Source: Nomia melanderi | Lineage: Eukaryota > Arthropoda > Insecta > Hymenoptera > Halictidae | Assembly: GCF_051020985.1 (NCBI RefSeq) | Contig: NW_027475145.1 | Span: 1,488,001 to 1,552,000 of the forward strand | DNA: 64,000 nucleotides | Direction of reading: 5' to 3' | In this document: positions 23,045-35,818 of the stretch, one piece after another | Layout of the letters: every line of letters begins with the position of its first letter | Numbering within the stretch: position 1 is the stretch's first letter | Position numbers and translations under genes: made by a program | The notes under the pieces: generated by a model | Told to the model about the DNA's origin: nothing | The model's input: the letters and a program-made list of their open reading frames with translations, nothing else | The model's database searches: none

Positions 23045-23885
23045 CACCCGAGATATCCCCAGATATATATTGGATTTTCCCCTGACCCTGAGTGTCCGGC
23101 CCCATGAGACGGTGGTTTTCTCGGCCCCTGGTGGTCCGAGGTCGTTCCCGCTGGCCAGATTCATGCGCCAGGGCCTCCTACAGACAATGCACTTTGATTT
23201 ATTGCGCTATCTGTAATAGCACCCGAGATATCACCACATATATATTGGATTTTTCCCTGACCCTGACTGTCCGGCCCCATGAGACGGTGGATTTCTCGGC
23301 CCCTGGTGGTCCGTGGTCCTTCCCGCTCCACAGATTCATGCGCCAGGGCCTCCTGCAGATAATTCACTTTGGTTTATTGCGCTATCTGTAATAGCACCCG
23401 AGATATCACCAGATTTATATTGGATTTTCCCCTGACCCTGAGTGTCCGGCCCCATGAGACTGTGGTTTTCTCGGCCACTGGTGGTCCGAGGTCGTTCCCG
23501 CTGGCCAGATTCATGCGCCAGGGCCTCCTACAGACAATGCACTTTGATTTATTGCGCTATCTCTAATAGCACCCGAGATAGCGCCAGATCTATATAGGAT
23601 TATCCCCTGACCCTGAGTGTCCGGCCCCGTGAGACGGTGGTTTTCTCGGCCCCTGGTGGTCCGAGGTCGTTCCCGCTGCCCAGATTCATGCGCCAGGGCC
23701 TCCTACAGACAATGCACTTTGATTTATTGCGCTATCTGTAATAGCACCCGAGATATCACCAGATTTATATTGGATTTTCCCCTGACCCTGACTGTCCGGC
23801 CCCATGAGACGGTGGTTTTCTCGGTCCCTGGTGGTCCGAGGTCGATCCCGCTGAACAGATTCATGCGCCAGGGCCTCCTACAGAC
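23045..23885 (+). repeat. 9-monomer-period duplication in domain III, copy 2 (offset 1575)
   Basis: Copy of 21470-22310. The unit with AGATAGCGCC near 23577 lacks the usual GATATC and is found only here and near 22002. Confidence 0.85.
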
Positions 23886-23916
23886 AAAGCACTTTGGTTT
23901 ATTGCGCTATCTCTAA

Positions 23917-24091
23917 TAGCACCCGAGATATCACCAGATATATGCTGGATATTTACAAGACCTTGGGTGACGGATTCCGAATATCTGTAATTTTCTCGGC
24001 CACTGGTGGTCCGAGATTGTTCCTGCGGCACAGATTCGTTCACCAGTGCCTCCTACAGACAATGCACTTTGATTTATTGCGCTATCTGTAA
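23917..24091 (+). repeat. D-type monomer 8 (full), first after the D-free gap
   Basis: GGGTGACGG allele with private changes GCTGGATATTTACAAGACC, CGAGATTGTTCC and ATTCGTTCACCAGTGCC. Confidence 0.93.
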
Positions 24092-26016
24092 TAGCACCCG
24101 AGATATCACCAGATATATATTGGATTTTTCCCTGACCCTGAGTGTCCGGCCCCATGAGACGTTGGTTTACTCGGCCCCTGGTGGTCGGAGGTCGTTCCCG
24201 CTGCACAGGTGCATGCGCCAGGGCCTCCTCCAGATAATACACTTTGGTTTATTGCGCTATCTCTAATAATACCCGTGATATCACCAGATATATATTGGAT
24301 TTTCCCCTGACCCTGAGTGTCCGGACCCATGAGACGGTGGTTTACTCGGCCCCTGGTGGTCGGAGGTCGTTCCCGCTGGCCAGATTCATTCGCCTGGGCC
24401 TCCTACAGACAATGCACTTTGATTTATTGCGCTATCTGTAATAGCACCCGAGATATCACCCGATATATATTGGATTTTCCCCTGACACTGAGTGTCCGGC
24501 CCCATGAGACTGTGGTTTTCTCGGCCCCTGGTGGTCCGAGGTCGTTCCCGCTGGCCAGATTCATGCGCCAGGGCCTCCTACAGACAATGCACTTTGATTG
24601 ATTGCGCTATCTGTAATAGCACCCGAGATTTCACCAGATATATATTGGATTTTTCCCTGACCCTGAGTGTCCGGCCCGATGAGACGGTGGTTTACTCGGC
24701 CCCTGGTGGTCGGAGGTCGTTCGCGCTGGCCAGATTCATTCGCCTGGGCCTCCTACAGACAATGCACTTTGATTTATTGCGCTATCTGTAATAGCACCCG
24801 AGATATCACCAGATATATATTGGATTTTCCCCTGACCCTGAGTGTCCGGACCCATGAGACGGTGGTTTTCTCGGCCCCTGGTGGTCCGAGGTCGTTCCCG
24901 CTGCCCAGATTCGTGCGCCAGGGCCTCCTACAGACAGTGCACTTTGGTTTATTGCGCTATCTGTAATAGCACCCGAGATATCACCAGATATATATTGGAT
25001 TTTTCCCTGACCCTGAGTGTCCGGGCCCATGAGACGGTGGTTTACTCGGCCCCTGGTGGTCGGAGGTCGTTCGCGCTGCACTGTTGCATGCGCCAGGGCC
25101 TCCTACAGACAATGCACTTTGATTTATTGCGCTATCTGTAATAGCACCCGAGATATCACCAGATATATATTGGATTTTCCCCTGACCCTGAGTGTCCGGA
25201 CCCAAGAGACGGTGGTTTTCTCGGCCCCTGGTGGTCCGAGGTCGTTCCCGCTGCACAGATTCATTCGCAATGGCCTCCTGCAGACTATGCACTTTGATTT
25301 ATTGCGCTATCTGTAATAGCACCCGAGATATCACCAGATATATATTGGATTTTCCCCTGACCCTGAGTGTCCGGCCCCATGAGACGGTGGTTTTCTCGGC
25401 CCCTGGTGGTCCGAGGTCGTTCGAGCTGCACAGATTCATGCGCCAGGGCCTCCTACAGACAATACACTTTGATTTATTGCGCTATCTCTAATAGCACCCG
25501 AGATATCACCAGATATATATTGAATTTTCCCCTGACCCTGAGTGTCCGGCCCCATGAGACTGTGGTTTTCTCGGCCCCTGGTGGTCCGAGGTCGTTCCCG
25601 CTGCACAGATTCATGTGCCATGGCCTCCCGCAGATAATTCACTTTGGTTTATTGCGCTATATCTAATAGCACCCGAGATATCACCAGATTTATATTGGAT
25701 TTTCCCCTGACCCTGAGTGTCCGGCCCCATGAGACTGTGGTTTTCTCGGCCCCTGGTGGTCCGAGGTCGTTCCCGCTGCACAGATTCATGTGCCATGTCC
25801 TCCCGCAGATAATTCACTTTGGTTTATTGCGCTATCTCTAATAGCACCCGAGATATCACCAGATATATATTGGATTTTCCCCTGACCCTGAGTGTCCGGC
25901 CCCATGAGACGGTGGTTTTCTCGGCCCCTGGTGGTCCGAGGTCGTTCGAGCTGCACAGATTCATGCGCCAGGGCCTCCTACAGACAATACACTTTGATTT
26001 ATTGCGCTATCTGTAA

Positions 26017-26191
26017 TAGCACCCGAGGTAACACCAGATATATGCTGGATTTTTACATGACCTTGGGTGACGGATTCCGAATATCTGTAATTTTCTCGGT
26101 CACTGGTGTTCCTAGGTCGTTCCTGCGGCACAGATTCATTCGCCAGTGCCTCCTACAGACAATACACTTTGATTTATTGCGCTGTCTGTAA
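26017..26191 (+). repeat. D-type monomer 9 (full)
   Basis: GGGTGACGG allele. The GATATC site is lost (GAGGTAACACC), and the right half reads TCGGTCACTGGTGTTCCTAGG. Confidence 0.93.
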
Positions 26192-26716
26192 TAGCACCCG
26201 AGATATCACCAGATATATATTGGATTTTCCCCTGACCCTGAGTGTCCGGACCCATGAGACGGTGGTTTTCTCGGCCTCTGGTGGTCCGAGGTCGTTCCCG
26301 CTGCACAGAATCATTCGCCTGGGCCTCCTACAGACAATGCACTTTGATTTATTGCGCTATCTGTAATAGCACCCGAGATATCAGCTGATATATATTGGAT
26401 TTTTCCCTGACCCTGAGTGTCCGGCCCCATGAGACGGTGGTTTTCTCGGACCCTGGTAGTCGGAGGTCGTTCCCGCTGCACAGATGCATGCGCCAGGGCC
26501 TCCTGCATATAATTCACTTTGGTTTATTGCGCTATCTCTAATAGCACCCGAGATATCACCAGATATATATTGGATTTTCCCCTCTCCCTGAGTGTCCGGA
26601 CCCATGAAACGGTGGTTTTCTCGGCCCCTGGTGGTCCGAGGTCGTTCCCGCTGCCCAGATTCATGCGCCAGGGCCTCCTACAGACAAGGCACTTTGGTTT
26701 ATTGCGCTATCTGTAA

Positions 26717-26891
26717 TAGCACCCGAGATATCACTAGATATATGCTGGATTTTTACATGACCTTGGGTGACGGATTCCGAATATCTGTAATTTTTTCGGC
26801 CACTGGTGGTCCGAGGTTGTTCCTGCGACACAGATTCATTCGCCAGTGCCTCCTACAGACAATGCACTTTGATTTATTGCGCTATCTCTAA
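26717..26891 (+). repeat. D-type monomer 10 (full)
   Basis: GGGTGACGG allele with TTTTTTCGGCC, GAGGTTGTTCCTGCGACAC and CGCCAGTGCC. Its copy is at 33543-33717 in the second ~6.7-kb block. Confidence 0.93.
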
Positions 26892-27942
26892 TAGCACCCG
26901 AGATATCACCAGATATACATTGGATTATTCCCTGACCCTGAGTGCCCGGCCCCATGAGACGGTGGTTTTCTCGGCCCCTGGTGGTCCGAGGTCGTTCGAG
27001 CTGCACAGATTCATTCGCCTGGGCCTCCTACAGACAATGCACTTTGATTTATTGCGCTACCTGTAATAGCACCCGAGATATCACCAGATATATATTGGAT
27101 TTTTCCCTGACCCTGAGTGTCCGGCCCCATGAGACGGTGGTTTACTCGGCCCCTGGTGGTCGGAGGTCGTTCCCGCTAGCCAGATTCATTCGCCTGGGCC
27201 TCCTACAGACAATGCACTTTGATTTATTGCGCTATCTGTAATAGGCACCCGAGATATCACCAGATATATATTGGATTTTCCCCTGACCCTGAGTGTCCGG
27301 CCCCATGAGACTGTGGTTTTCTCGGCCCCTGGTGGTCCGAGGTCGTTCCCGCTGGCCAGATTCATGCGCCAGGGCCTCCTACAGACAATTCACTTTGATT
27401 TATTGCGCTATCTGTAATAGCACCCGAGATATCACCAGATTTATATTGGATTTTCCCCTGACCCTGTATGTCCGGCCCCATGTGACGGTGGTTTTCTCGG
27501 CCCCTGGTGATCCAAGGTCGTTCCCGCTGCCCAGATTCATTCGCCTGGGCCTCCTACAGACAATGCACTTTGATTTATTGCGCTATCTGTAATAGCACCC
27601 GAGATATCAGCAGATATATATTGGATTTTCCCCTGACCCTGAGTGTCCGGCCCCATGAGACGGTGGTTTACTCGGCCCCTGGTGGTCAGAGGTCGTTCCC
27701 GCTGCACTGATGCATGCGCCAGGGCCTCCTGCAGATAATTCACTTTGGTTTATTGCGCTATCTCGAATCGCACCCGAGATATCACCAGATATATATTTGA
27801 TTTTCCCCTGACCCTGAGTGTCCGGACCCAAGAGACGGTGGTTTTCTCGGCCCCTGGTGGTCCGAGGTCGTTCCCGCTGCACAGATTCATGCGCCAGGGC
27901 CTCCTACAGACAATGCACTTTGATTTATTGCGCTATCTGTAG

Positions 27943-28117
27943 TAGCACCCGAGATATCACCAGATATATGCTGGATTTTTACATGACCTTGGGTGACGGA
28001 TTCCGAATATCTGTAATTTTCTCGGCCCCTGGTGGTCCGAGGCCGTTCCCGCTGCCAAGATTCATGCGACAGGGCCTCCTACAGACAAAGCACTTTGATT
28101 TATTGCGCTATCTGTAA
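27943..28117 (+). repeat. D-type monomer 11 (hybrid, canonical right half)
   Basis: D block followed by GGCCCCTGG, GAGGCCGTTCCCGCTGCC and ATTCATGCGACAGGGCC. The switch from D to canonical lies within or just after TAATTTTCTCGGCC, which both classes nearly share. Confidence 0.92.
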
Positions 28118-28292
28118 TAGCACCCGAGATATCACCAGATATATGCTGGATTTTTACATGACCTTGGGTGACGGATTCCGAATATCTGTAATTTTCTCGG
28201 CCCCTGGTGGTCCGAGGTCGATCCTGCTGCACAGATTCATTCGCCAGTGCCTCCTACAGAGAATGCACTTTCATTTATTGCGCTATCTATAA
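28118..28292 (+). repeat. D-type monomer 12 (mosaic right half)
   Basis: D block, then canonical GGCCCCTGG, intermediate GATCCTGCTGCAC, then D-type ATTCGCCAGTGCC and the private CAGAGAATGCACTTTCAT. At least two class switches lie within one unit. It stands next to another D unit. Confidence 0.9.
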
Positions 28293-28992
28293 TAACACCC
28301 GAGATATCACCAGATATATATTGGATTTATCCCTGACCCTGACAGTCCGGCTCCATGAGACGGTGATTTTCTCGGCACCTCGTGGTCCGAGGTCGTTCCC
28401 GCTGCACAGAATCATGCGCCAGGACCTCCTGCAGATAATTCACTTTGGTTTATTGCGCTATCTGTAATAGCACCCGAGATATCACCAGATATATATTGGA
28501 TTTTCCCCTGACCCTTAATGTCCGGCCCCATGAGACGGTGGTTTTCTCGGCCCCTGGTGGTCCGAGGTCGTTCCCGCTGCCCAGATTCATTCGCCTGGGC
28601 CTCCTACAGACAATGCACTTTGATTTATTGCGCTATCTGTAATAGCACCCGAGATATCACCAGATATATATTTGATTTTTCCCTGACCCTGAGTTTCCGG
28701 CCCCATGAGACGGTGGTTTACTCGGCCCCTCGTGGTCGGAGGTCGTTCCCGCTGCACAGATGCATGCGCCAGGGCCACCTGCAGATAATTCACTTTGGTT
28801 TATTGCGCTATCTCTAATAGCACCCGAGATATCACCAGATATATATTGGATTTTCCCGTGACCCTGAGTGTCCGGCTCCATGAGACGGTGGTGTTCTCGG
28901 CCCCTGGTGGTCCGAGGTCGTTCCCGCTGCACAGATTCATGCGCCAGGGCCTCCTACAGACAATGCACTTTGATTTATTGCGCTATCTGTAG

Positions 28993-29167
28993 TAGCACCC
29001 GAGATATCACCAGATATATGCTGGATTTTTACATGACCTTGGGTGACGGATTCCGAATATCTGTAATTTTCTCGGCCCCTGGTGGTCCGAGGTCGTTCCC
29101 GCTGCACAGATTCATTCGCCAGTGCCTCCTACAGAGAATGCACTTTCATTTATTGCGCTATCTATAA
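28993..29167 (+). repeat. D-type monomer 13 (mosaic right half)
   Basis: D block, canonical GGCCCCTGG and TTCCCGCTGCAC, then D-type CGCCAGTGCC with CAGAGAATGCACTTTCAT. Its copy is at 35644-35818. Confidence 0.9.
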
Positions 29168-29692
29168 TAACACCCGAGATATCACCAGATATATATTGGA
29201 TTTTTCCCCGATCCTGAGTGTCCGGCCCCATGAGACGGTGGTTTTCTCGGACCCTGGTGATCCGAGGTCGTTCCCGCTGCACAGATTCATGCGCCAGGGC
29301 CTCCTGCAGATAATTCACTTTGGTTTATTGCGCTATCTCTAATAGCACCCGAGATATCACCAGATATATATTGGATTTTCCCCTGACCCTGAGTGTCCGG
29401 CCCCATGAGACGGTGGTTTTCTCGGCCCCTGGTGGTCCGAGGTCGTTCGAGCTGCACAGATTTATGCGCCAGGGCCTCCTACAGACAATGCACTTTGATT
29501 TATTGCGCTATCTGTAATAGCACGCGAGATATCACCAGATATATATTGGATTTTTCCCTGACCCTGAGTGTCCGGCCCCATGAGACTGTGGTTTTCTCGG
29601 CCCCTGGTGGTCCGAGGTCGTTCCCGCTGCCCAGATTCATGCGCCAGGGCCTCCTACACACAATGCACTTTGATTTATTGCGCTATCTGTAA

Positions 29693-29867
29693 TAGCACCC
29701 GAGACATCACCAGATGTATGCTGTATTTTTACATGACCTTGGGTGACGGATTCCGAATATCTGTAATTTTCTCGGCCCCTGGTGGTCCGAGGTCGTTCCT
29801 GCTGCACAGATTCATTCGCCAGTGCCTCCTACAAACATTGCACAATGATTTATTGCGCTATCTCTAA
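29693..29867 (+). repeat. D-type monomer 14 (mosaic)
   Basis: Reads ACATCACCAGATGTATGCTG at the start, then the D block, canonical GGCCCCTGG, TTCCTGCTGCAC, CGCCAGTGCC and a private ACAAACATTGCACAATG end. Confidence 0.9.
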
Positions 29868-30462
29868 TAGCACCCGAGATATCACCAGATGTATATTGGA
29901 TTTTTCCCTGTCCCTGAGTGTCCGGCACCATGAGTCTGTAGTTTTCTCGGCCCCTGGTGTTCCGAGGTGGTTCCCGCTGGCCTGATTCATTCGCCTGGGC
30001 CTCCTACAGACAATGCACTTTGATTTATTGCGCTATCTGTAATAGCACCCGAGATATCACCAGATATATATTGGATTTTTCCCTGACCCTGAGTGTCCGG
30101 CCCCATGAGACGATGGTTTACTCGGACCCTGGTGGTCGGAGGTCGTTCCCGCTGGACAGATTCATTCGCCTGGGCCTCCAACAGACAATGCACTTTGATT
30201 TACTGCGCTATCTGTAATAGCACCCGAGATATCACCAGATATATATTGGATTTTCCCCTGACCCTGAGTGTCCGGACCCATGAGACGGTGGTTTTCTCGG
30301 CCCCTGGTGGTCCGAGGTCGTTCCCGCTGCACAGATGTATGCGCCAGGGCCTCCTGCAAATAATTCACTTTGGTTTATTGCGCTATCTCTAATAGCACCA
30401 GTGATTTCACCAGATATATATTGGATTTTTCCCTGACCCGGAGTGTCCGGCCCCATGAGACG

Positions 30463-31386
30463 GTGGTTTTCTCGGCCCCTGGTGGTCCGAGGTCGTTCCC
30501 GCTGCACAGATTCATGCGACAGGGCCTCCTACAGACAAAGCACTTTGATTTATTGCGCTATCTGTAGTAGCACCCGAGATATCACCAGATATATATTGGA
30601 TTTTCCCCTGACCCTGAGTGTCCGGCTCCATGAGACTGTGGTTTTCTCGGCCCCTGGTGGTCCGAGGTCGTTCCCGCTGCACAGATTCATGCGCCACGGC
30701 CTCCTACAGACAATGCACTTTGGTTTATTGCGCTATCTGTAATAGCACCCGAGATATCACCAGATATATATTGGATTTTCCCCTGACCCTGAGTGTCCGG
30801 CTCCATGAGACTGTGGTTTTCTCGGCCCCTGGTGGTTCGAGGTCGTTCCCGCTGCACAGATTCATGCGCCAGGGCCTCCTACAGACAATGCACTTCGATT
30901 TATTGCGCTATCTGTAATAGCACCCGAGATATCACCAGATATATATTGGATTTTAACCTGACCCTGAGTGTCCGGCCCCATGAGACGGTGGTTGTCTCGG
31001 CCCCTGGAGGTCCGAGGACGTTCCCGCAGCACAGATTCATGCGCCAGGGCCTCCTGCAGGTAATTCACTTTGGTTTATTGGGCTATCTCTAATAGCACCC
31101 GAGATATCAAGAGATAAATACTGGATTTTCCCCTGACCCTGAGTGTCCGGCCCAATGAGACTGTGGTTTTCTCGGCCCCTGGTGGTCCGAGGACGTTCCC
31201 GCTGCCCAGATTCATGCGACAGGGCCTCCTGCAGACAAAGCACTTTGATTTATTGCGCTATCTGTAATAGCACCCGAGATATCACCAGATATATATTGGA
31301 TTTTTCCCTGACCCTGAGTGTCCGGCCCCATGAGACTGTGGTTTTCTCGGCCCCTGGTGGTCCGAGGTCGTTCCCGCTGCCCAGAT
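30463..31386 (+). repeat. Tandem 6-monomer duplication, copy 1 (offset 1050)
   Basis: About 924 bp match 31513-32436 at exactly six units. Differences seen: GTAGTAGC against GTAATAGC, GCCACGGCC against GCCAGGGCC, GGTTCGAGG against GGTCCGAGG, and TTTTCTCGG against TTTTGTCGG. Markers include GGATTTTAACCTG, CCCGCAGCACAG and ATATCAAGAGATAAATACTGG. Confidence 0.92.
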
Positions 31387-31512
31387 TTATTCGCCTGGGC
31401 CTCCTACAGACAATGCACTTTGATTTATTGCGCTATCTGTAATAGCACCCGAGATATCACCAGATAAATAATGGATTTTCCCCTGACCCTGAGTGTCCGG
31501 ACCCATGAGACG

Positions 31513-32436
31513 GTGGTTTTCTCGGCCCCTGGTGGTCCGAGGTCGTTCCCGCTGCACAGATTCATGCGACAGGGCCTCCTACAGACAAAGCACTTTGATT
31601 TATTGCGCTATCTGTAATAGCACCCGAGATATCACCAGATATATATTGGATTTTCCCCTGACCCTGAGTGTCCGGCTCCATGAGACTGTGGTTTTCTCGG
31701 CCCCTGGTGGTCCGAGGTCGTTCCCGCTGCACAGATTCATGCGCCAGGGCCTCCTACAGACAATGCACTTTGGTTTATTGCGCTATCTGTAATAGCACCC
31801 GAGATATCACCAGATATATATTGGATTTTCCCCTGACCCTGAGTGTCCGGCTCCATGAGACTGTGGTTTTGTCGGCCCCTGGTGGTCCGAGGTCGTTCCC
31901 GCTGCACAGATTCATGCGCCAGGGCCTCCTACAGACAATGCACTTCGATTTATTGCGCTATCTGTAATAGCACCCGAGATATCACCAGATATATATTGGA
32001 TTTTAACCTGACCCTGAGTGTCCGGCCCCATGAGACGGTGGTTGTCTCGGCCCCTGGAGGTCCGAGGACGTTCCCGCAGCACAGATTCATGCGCCAGGGC
32101 CTCCTGCAGGTAATTCACTTTGGTTTATTGGGCTATCTCTAATAGCACCCGAGATATCAAGAGATAAATACTGGATTTTCCCCTGACCCTGAGTGTCCGG
32201 CCCAATGAGACTGTGGTTTTCTCGGCCCCTGGTGGTCCGAGGACGTTCCCGCTGCCCAGATTCATGCGACAGGGCCTCCTGCAGACAAAGCACTTTGATT
32301 TATTGCGCTATCTGTAATAGCACCCGAGATATCACCAGATATATATTGGATTTTTCCCTGACCCTGAGTGTCCGGCCCCATGAGACTGTGGTTTTCTCGG
32401 CCCCTGGTGGTCCGAGGTCGTTCCCGCTGCCCAGAT
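31513..32436 (+). repeat. Tandem 6-monomer duplication, copy 2 (offset 1050)
   Basis: Copy of 30463-31386. A related single copy lies near 38319-39100 in block B. Confidence 0.92.
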
Positions 32437-32492
32437 TCATGCGCCAGGGCCTCCTACAGACAATGCACTTTGATTTATTGCGCTATCTGTAA

Positions 32493-32667
32493 TAGCACCC
32501 GAGATATCACAAGATATATGCTGTATTATTACATGACCTTGGGTGACGGATTCTGAATATCTGTAATTTTCTCGGCCACTGGTGGTCCGAGGTCGTTCCT
32601 GCGGCACAGATTCATTCGCCAGTGCCTCCTACAGACAATGCACTTTGATTTATTGCGCTATCTGTAA
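32493..32667 (+). repeat. D-type monomer 15 (full)
   Basis: Carries CACAAGATATATGCTGTATT and GGATTCTGAATATC, a private change shared only with 39144-39318, and a full D-type right half. Confidence 0.93.
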
Positions 32668-33542
32668 TAGCACCCGAGATATCACCAGATATATATTGGA
32701 TTTTTCTCTGACCCTGAGTGTCCGGCCCCATGAGACGTTGGTTTACTCGGCCCCTGGTGGTCGGAGGTCGTTCCCGCTGCACAGATGCATGCGCCAGGGC
32801 CTCCTGCAGATAATTCACTTTGGTTTATTGCGCTATCTCTAATAGCACCCGAGATATCACCAGATATATATTGGATTTTCCTCTGACCCTGAGTGTCCGG
32901 CCCCATGAGACGGTGGTTTTCTCGGCCCCTGGTGGTCCGAGGTCGTTCGAGCTGCACAGATTCATGCGCCAGGGCCTCCTACAGACAATGCACTTTGATT
33001 TATTGCGCTATCTGTAATAGCACCCGAGATATCACCAGTTATATATTGGATTTTTCCCTGACCCTGAGTGTCCGGCCCCATGAGACTGTGGTTTTCTCGG
33101 CCCCTGGTGGTCCGAGGTGGTTCCCGCTGGCCTGATTCATTCGCCTGGGCCTCCTACAGACAATGCACTTTGATTTATTGCGCTATCTTTAATAGCACCC
33201 GAGATATCAGCTGATATATATTGGATTTTTCCCTGACCCTGAGTGTCCGGCCCCATGAGACGGTGGTTTTCTCGGCCCCTGGTGGTCGGAGGTCGTTCCC
33301 GCTGCACAGATGCATGCGCCAGGGCCTCCTGCATATAATTCACTTTGGTTTATTGCGCTATCTCTAATAGCACCCGAGATATCACCAGATATATATTGGA
33401 TTTTCCCCTCTCCCTGAGTGTCCGGACCCATGAAACGGTGGTTTTCTCGGCCCCTGGTGGTCCGAGGTCGTTCCCGCTGCCCAGATTCATGCGCCAGGGC
33501 CTCCTACAGACAAGGCACTTTGGTTTATTGCGCTATCTGTAA

Positions 33543-33717
33543 TAGCACCCGAGATATCACCAGATATATGCTGGATTTTTACATGACCTTGGGTGACGGA
33601 TTCCGAATATCTGTAATTTTTTCGGCCACTGGTGGTCCGAGGTTGTTCCTGCGACACAGATTCATTCGCCAGTGCCTCCTACAGACAATGCACTTTGATT
33701 TATTGCGCTATCTGTAA
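33543..33717 (+). repeat. D-type monomer 16 (full)
   Basis: Copy of 26717-26891 at an offset of 6826 bp, sharing TTTTTTCGGCC and TTCCTGCGACAC. The earlier copy has ATCACTAGAT where this one has ATCACCAGAT. Confidence 0.93.
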
Positions 33718-33892
33718 TAGCACCCGAGATATCACCAGATATATATTGGATTTTCCCCAGACCCTGAGTGTCCGGCCGCATGAGACTGTAGTTTTCTCGG
33801 CCCCTGGTGGTCCGAGGTCGTTCCCGCTGCACAGATTCATGCGCCAGGGCCTCCTGCAGACTATGCACTTTGATTTATTGCGCTATCTGTAA

Positions 33893-34067
33893 TAGCACCC
33901 GAGATATCACCAGATATATGCTGGGTTTTTACATGACCTTGGGTGACGGATTCCGAATATCTGTAATTTTCTCGGCCACTGGTGGTCCGAGGTCGTTCCT
34001 GTTGCACAGATTCATTCGCCAGTGCCTCCTACAGACAATGCACTTTGATTTATTGCGCTACCTCTAA
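33893..34067 (+). repeat. D-type monomer 17 (full)
   Basis: GGGTGACGG allele with GCTGGGTTTTTACATG and TTCCTGTTGCACAG. It is one of two extra monomers (33718-34067) in the second ~6.7-kb block relative to the first. Confidence 0.93.
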
Positions 34068-34768
34068 TAGCACCCGAGATATCACCAGATATACATTGGA
34101 TTATTCCCTGACCCTGAGTGCCCGGCCCCATGAGACGGTGGTTTTCTCGGCCCCTGGTGGTCCGAGGTCGTTCGAGCTGCACAGATTCATTCGCCTGGGC
34201 CTCCTACAGACAATGCACTTTGATTTATTGCGCTACCTGTAATAGCACCCGAGATATCACCAGATATATATTGGATTTTTCCCTGACCCTGAGTGTCCGG
34301 CCCCATGAGACGGTGGTTTACTCGGCCCCTGGTGGTCGGAGGTCGTTCCCGCTAGCCAGATTCATTCGCATGGGCCTCCTACAGACAATGCACTTTGATT
34401 TATTGCGCTATCTGTAATATGCACCCGAGATATCACCAGATATATATTGGATTTTCCCCTGACCCTGAGTGTCCGGCCCCATGAGACTGTGGTTTTCTCG
34501 GCCCCTGGTGGTCCGAGGTCGTTCCCGCTGGCCAGATTCATGCGCCAGGGCCCCCTACAGACAATGCACTTTGATTTATTGCGCTATCTGTAATAGCACC
34601 CGAGATATCACCAGATATATATTGGATTTTCCCCTGACCCTGTATGTCCGGCCCCATGTGACGGTGGTTTTCTCGGCCCCTGGTGATCCAAGGTCGTTCC
34701 CGCTGCCCAGATTCATTCGCCTGGGCCTCCTACAGACAATGCACTTTGATTTATTGCGCTATCTGTAA

Positions 34769-34943
34769 TAGCACCCGCGATATCAGCAGATATATGCTGG
34801 ATTTTTACATGACCTTGGGTGACGGATTCCGAATATCTGTAATTTTCTCGGCCCCTGGTGGTCCGAGGTCGATCCTCCTGCACAGATTCATTCGCCAGTG
34901 CCTCCTACAGAGAATGCACTTTCATTTATTGCGCTATCTATAA
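34769..34943 (+). repeat. D-type monomer 18 (mosaic)
   Basis: Copy of 28118-28292 at an offset of 6651 bp, with the same canonical GGCCCCTGG, D-type CGCCAGTGCC and CAGAGAATGCACTTTCAT. It begins CGCGATATCAGCAGATATATG. Confidence 0.9.
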
Positions 34944-35643
34944 TAACACCCGAGATATCACCAGATATATATTGGATTTATCCCTGACCCTGACAGTCCG
35001 GCTCCATGAGACGGTGATTTTCTCGGCACCTCGTGGTCCGAGGTCGTTCCCGCTGCACAGAATCATGCGCCAGGACCTCCTGCAGATAATTCACTTTGGT
35101 TTATTGCGCTATCTGTAATAGCACCCGAGATATCACCAGATATATATTGGATTTTTCCCCGACCCTGAGTGTCCGGCCCCATGAGACGGTGGTTTTCTCG
35201 GACCCTGGTGATCCGAGGTCGTTCCCGCTGCACAGATTCATGCGCCAGGGCCTGCTGCAGATAATTCACTTTGGTTTATTGCGCTATCTCTAACAGCACC
35301 CGAGATATCACCAGATATATATTGGATTTTCCCCTGACCCTTAATGTCCGGCCCCATGAGACGGTGGTTTTCTCGGCCCCTGGTGGTCCGAGGTCGTTCC
35401 CGCTGCCCAGATTCATTCGCCTGGGCCTCCTACAGACAATGCACTTTGGTTTATTGCGCTATCTCTAATAGCACCCGAGATATCACCAGATATATATTGG
35501 ATTTTCCCGTGACCCTGAGTGTCCGGCTCCATGAGACGGTGGTGTTCTCGGCCCCTGGTGGTCCGAGGTCGTTCCCGCTGCACAGATTCATGCGCCAGGG
35601 CCTCCTACAGACAATGCACTTTGATTTATTGCGCTATCTGTAG

Positions 35644-35818
35644 TAGCACCCGAGATATCACCAGATATATGCTGGATTTTTACATGACCTTGGGTGACGG
35701 ATTCCGAATATCTGTAATTTTCTCGGCCCCTGGTGGTCCGAGGTCGTTCCCGCTGCACAGATTCATTCGCCAGTGCCTCCTACAGAGAATGCACTTTCAT
35801 TTATTGCGCTATCTATAA
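35644..35818 (+). repeat. D-type monomer 19 (mosaic)
   Basis: Copy of 28993-29167 at an offset of 6651 bp, including the CAGAGAATGCACTTTCAT end and the CTATAATAACACC junction that follows. Confidence 0.9.

Larger units (their letters stand above)
19870..23916 (+). repeat. Array domain III: transition block with a 9-monomer duplication
   Basis: Domain II junction variants stop near 19.73 kb and the next D type starts at 23917. Between them the monomers share CACCACATATATATTGG (near 20433, 21659 and 23234) and CGCTGGCCAGATTCATGCG (near 20354, 21578, 21928, 23152 and 23507). Most of the right part is a duplication at an offset of 1575 bp, listed separately. Some of these variants also occur at lower frequency in domain IV, so the right border is soft. 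Confidence 0.55.
26317..33142 (+). repeat. ~6.8-kb higher-order block, copy A
   Basis: This string of about 39 monomers is duplicated directly into 33143-39786. Homologous segments sit at offsets of 6826 (26317-26886), 7176 (26892-27620), 6651 (28129-28467 and 28818-29217), 6476 (29568-29800), 7001 (29957-30745) and 6651 again (31660-33136). Every offset is a whole number of units plus 1 bp, so the copies differ by gain or loss of whole monomers. Inside copy A, 30463-31386 is duplicated again at 31513-32436. Confidence 0.85.
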
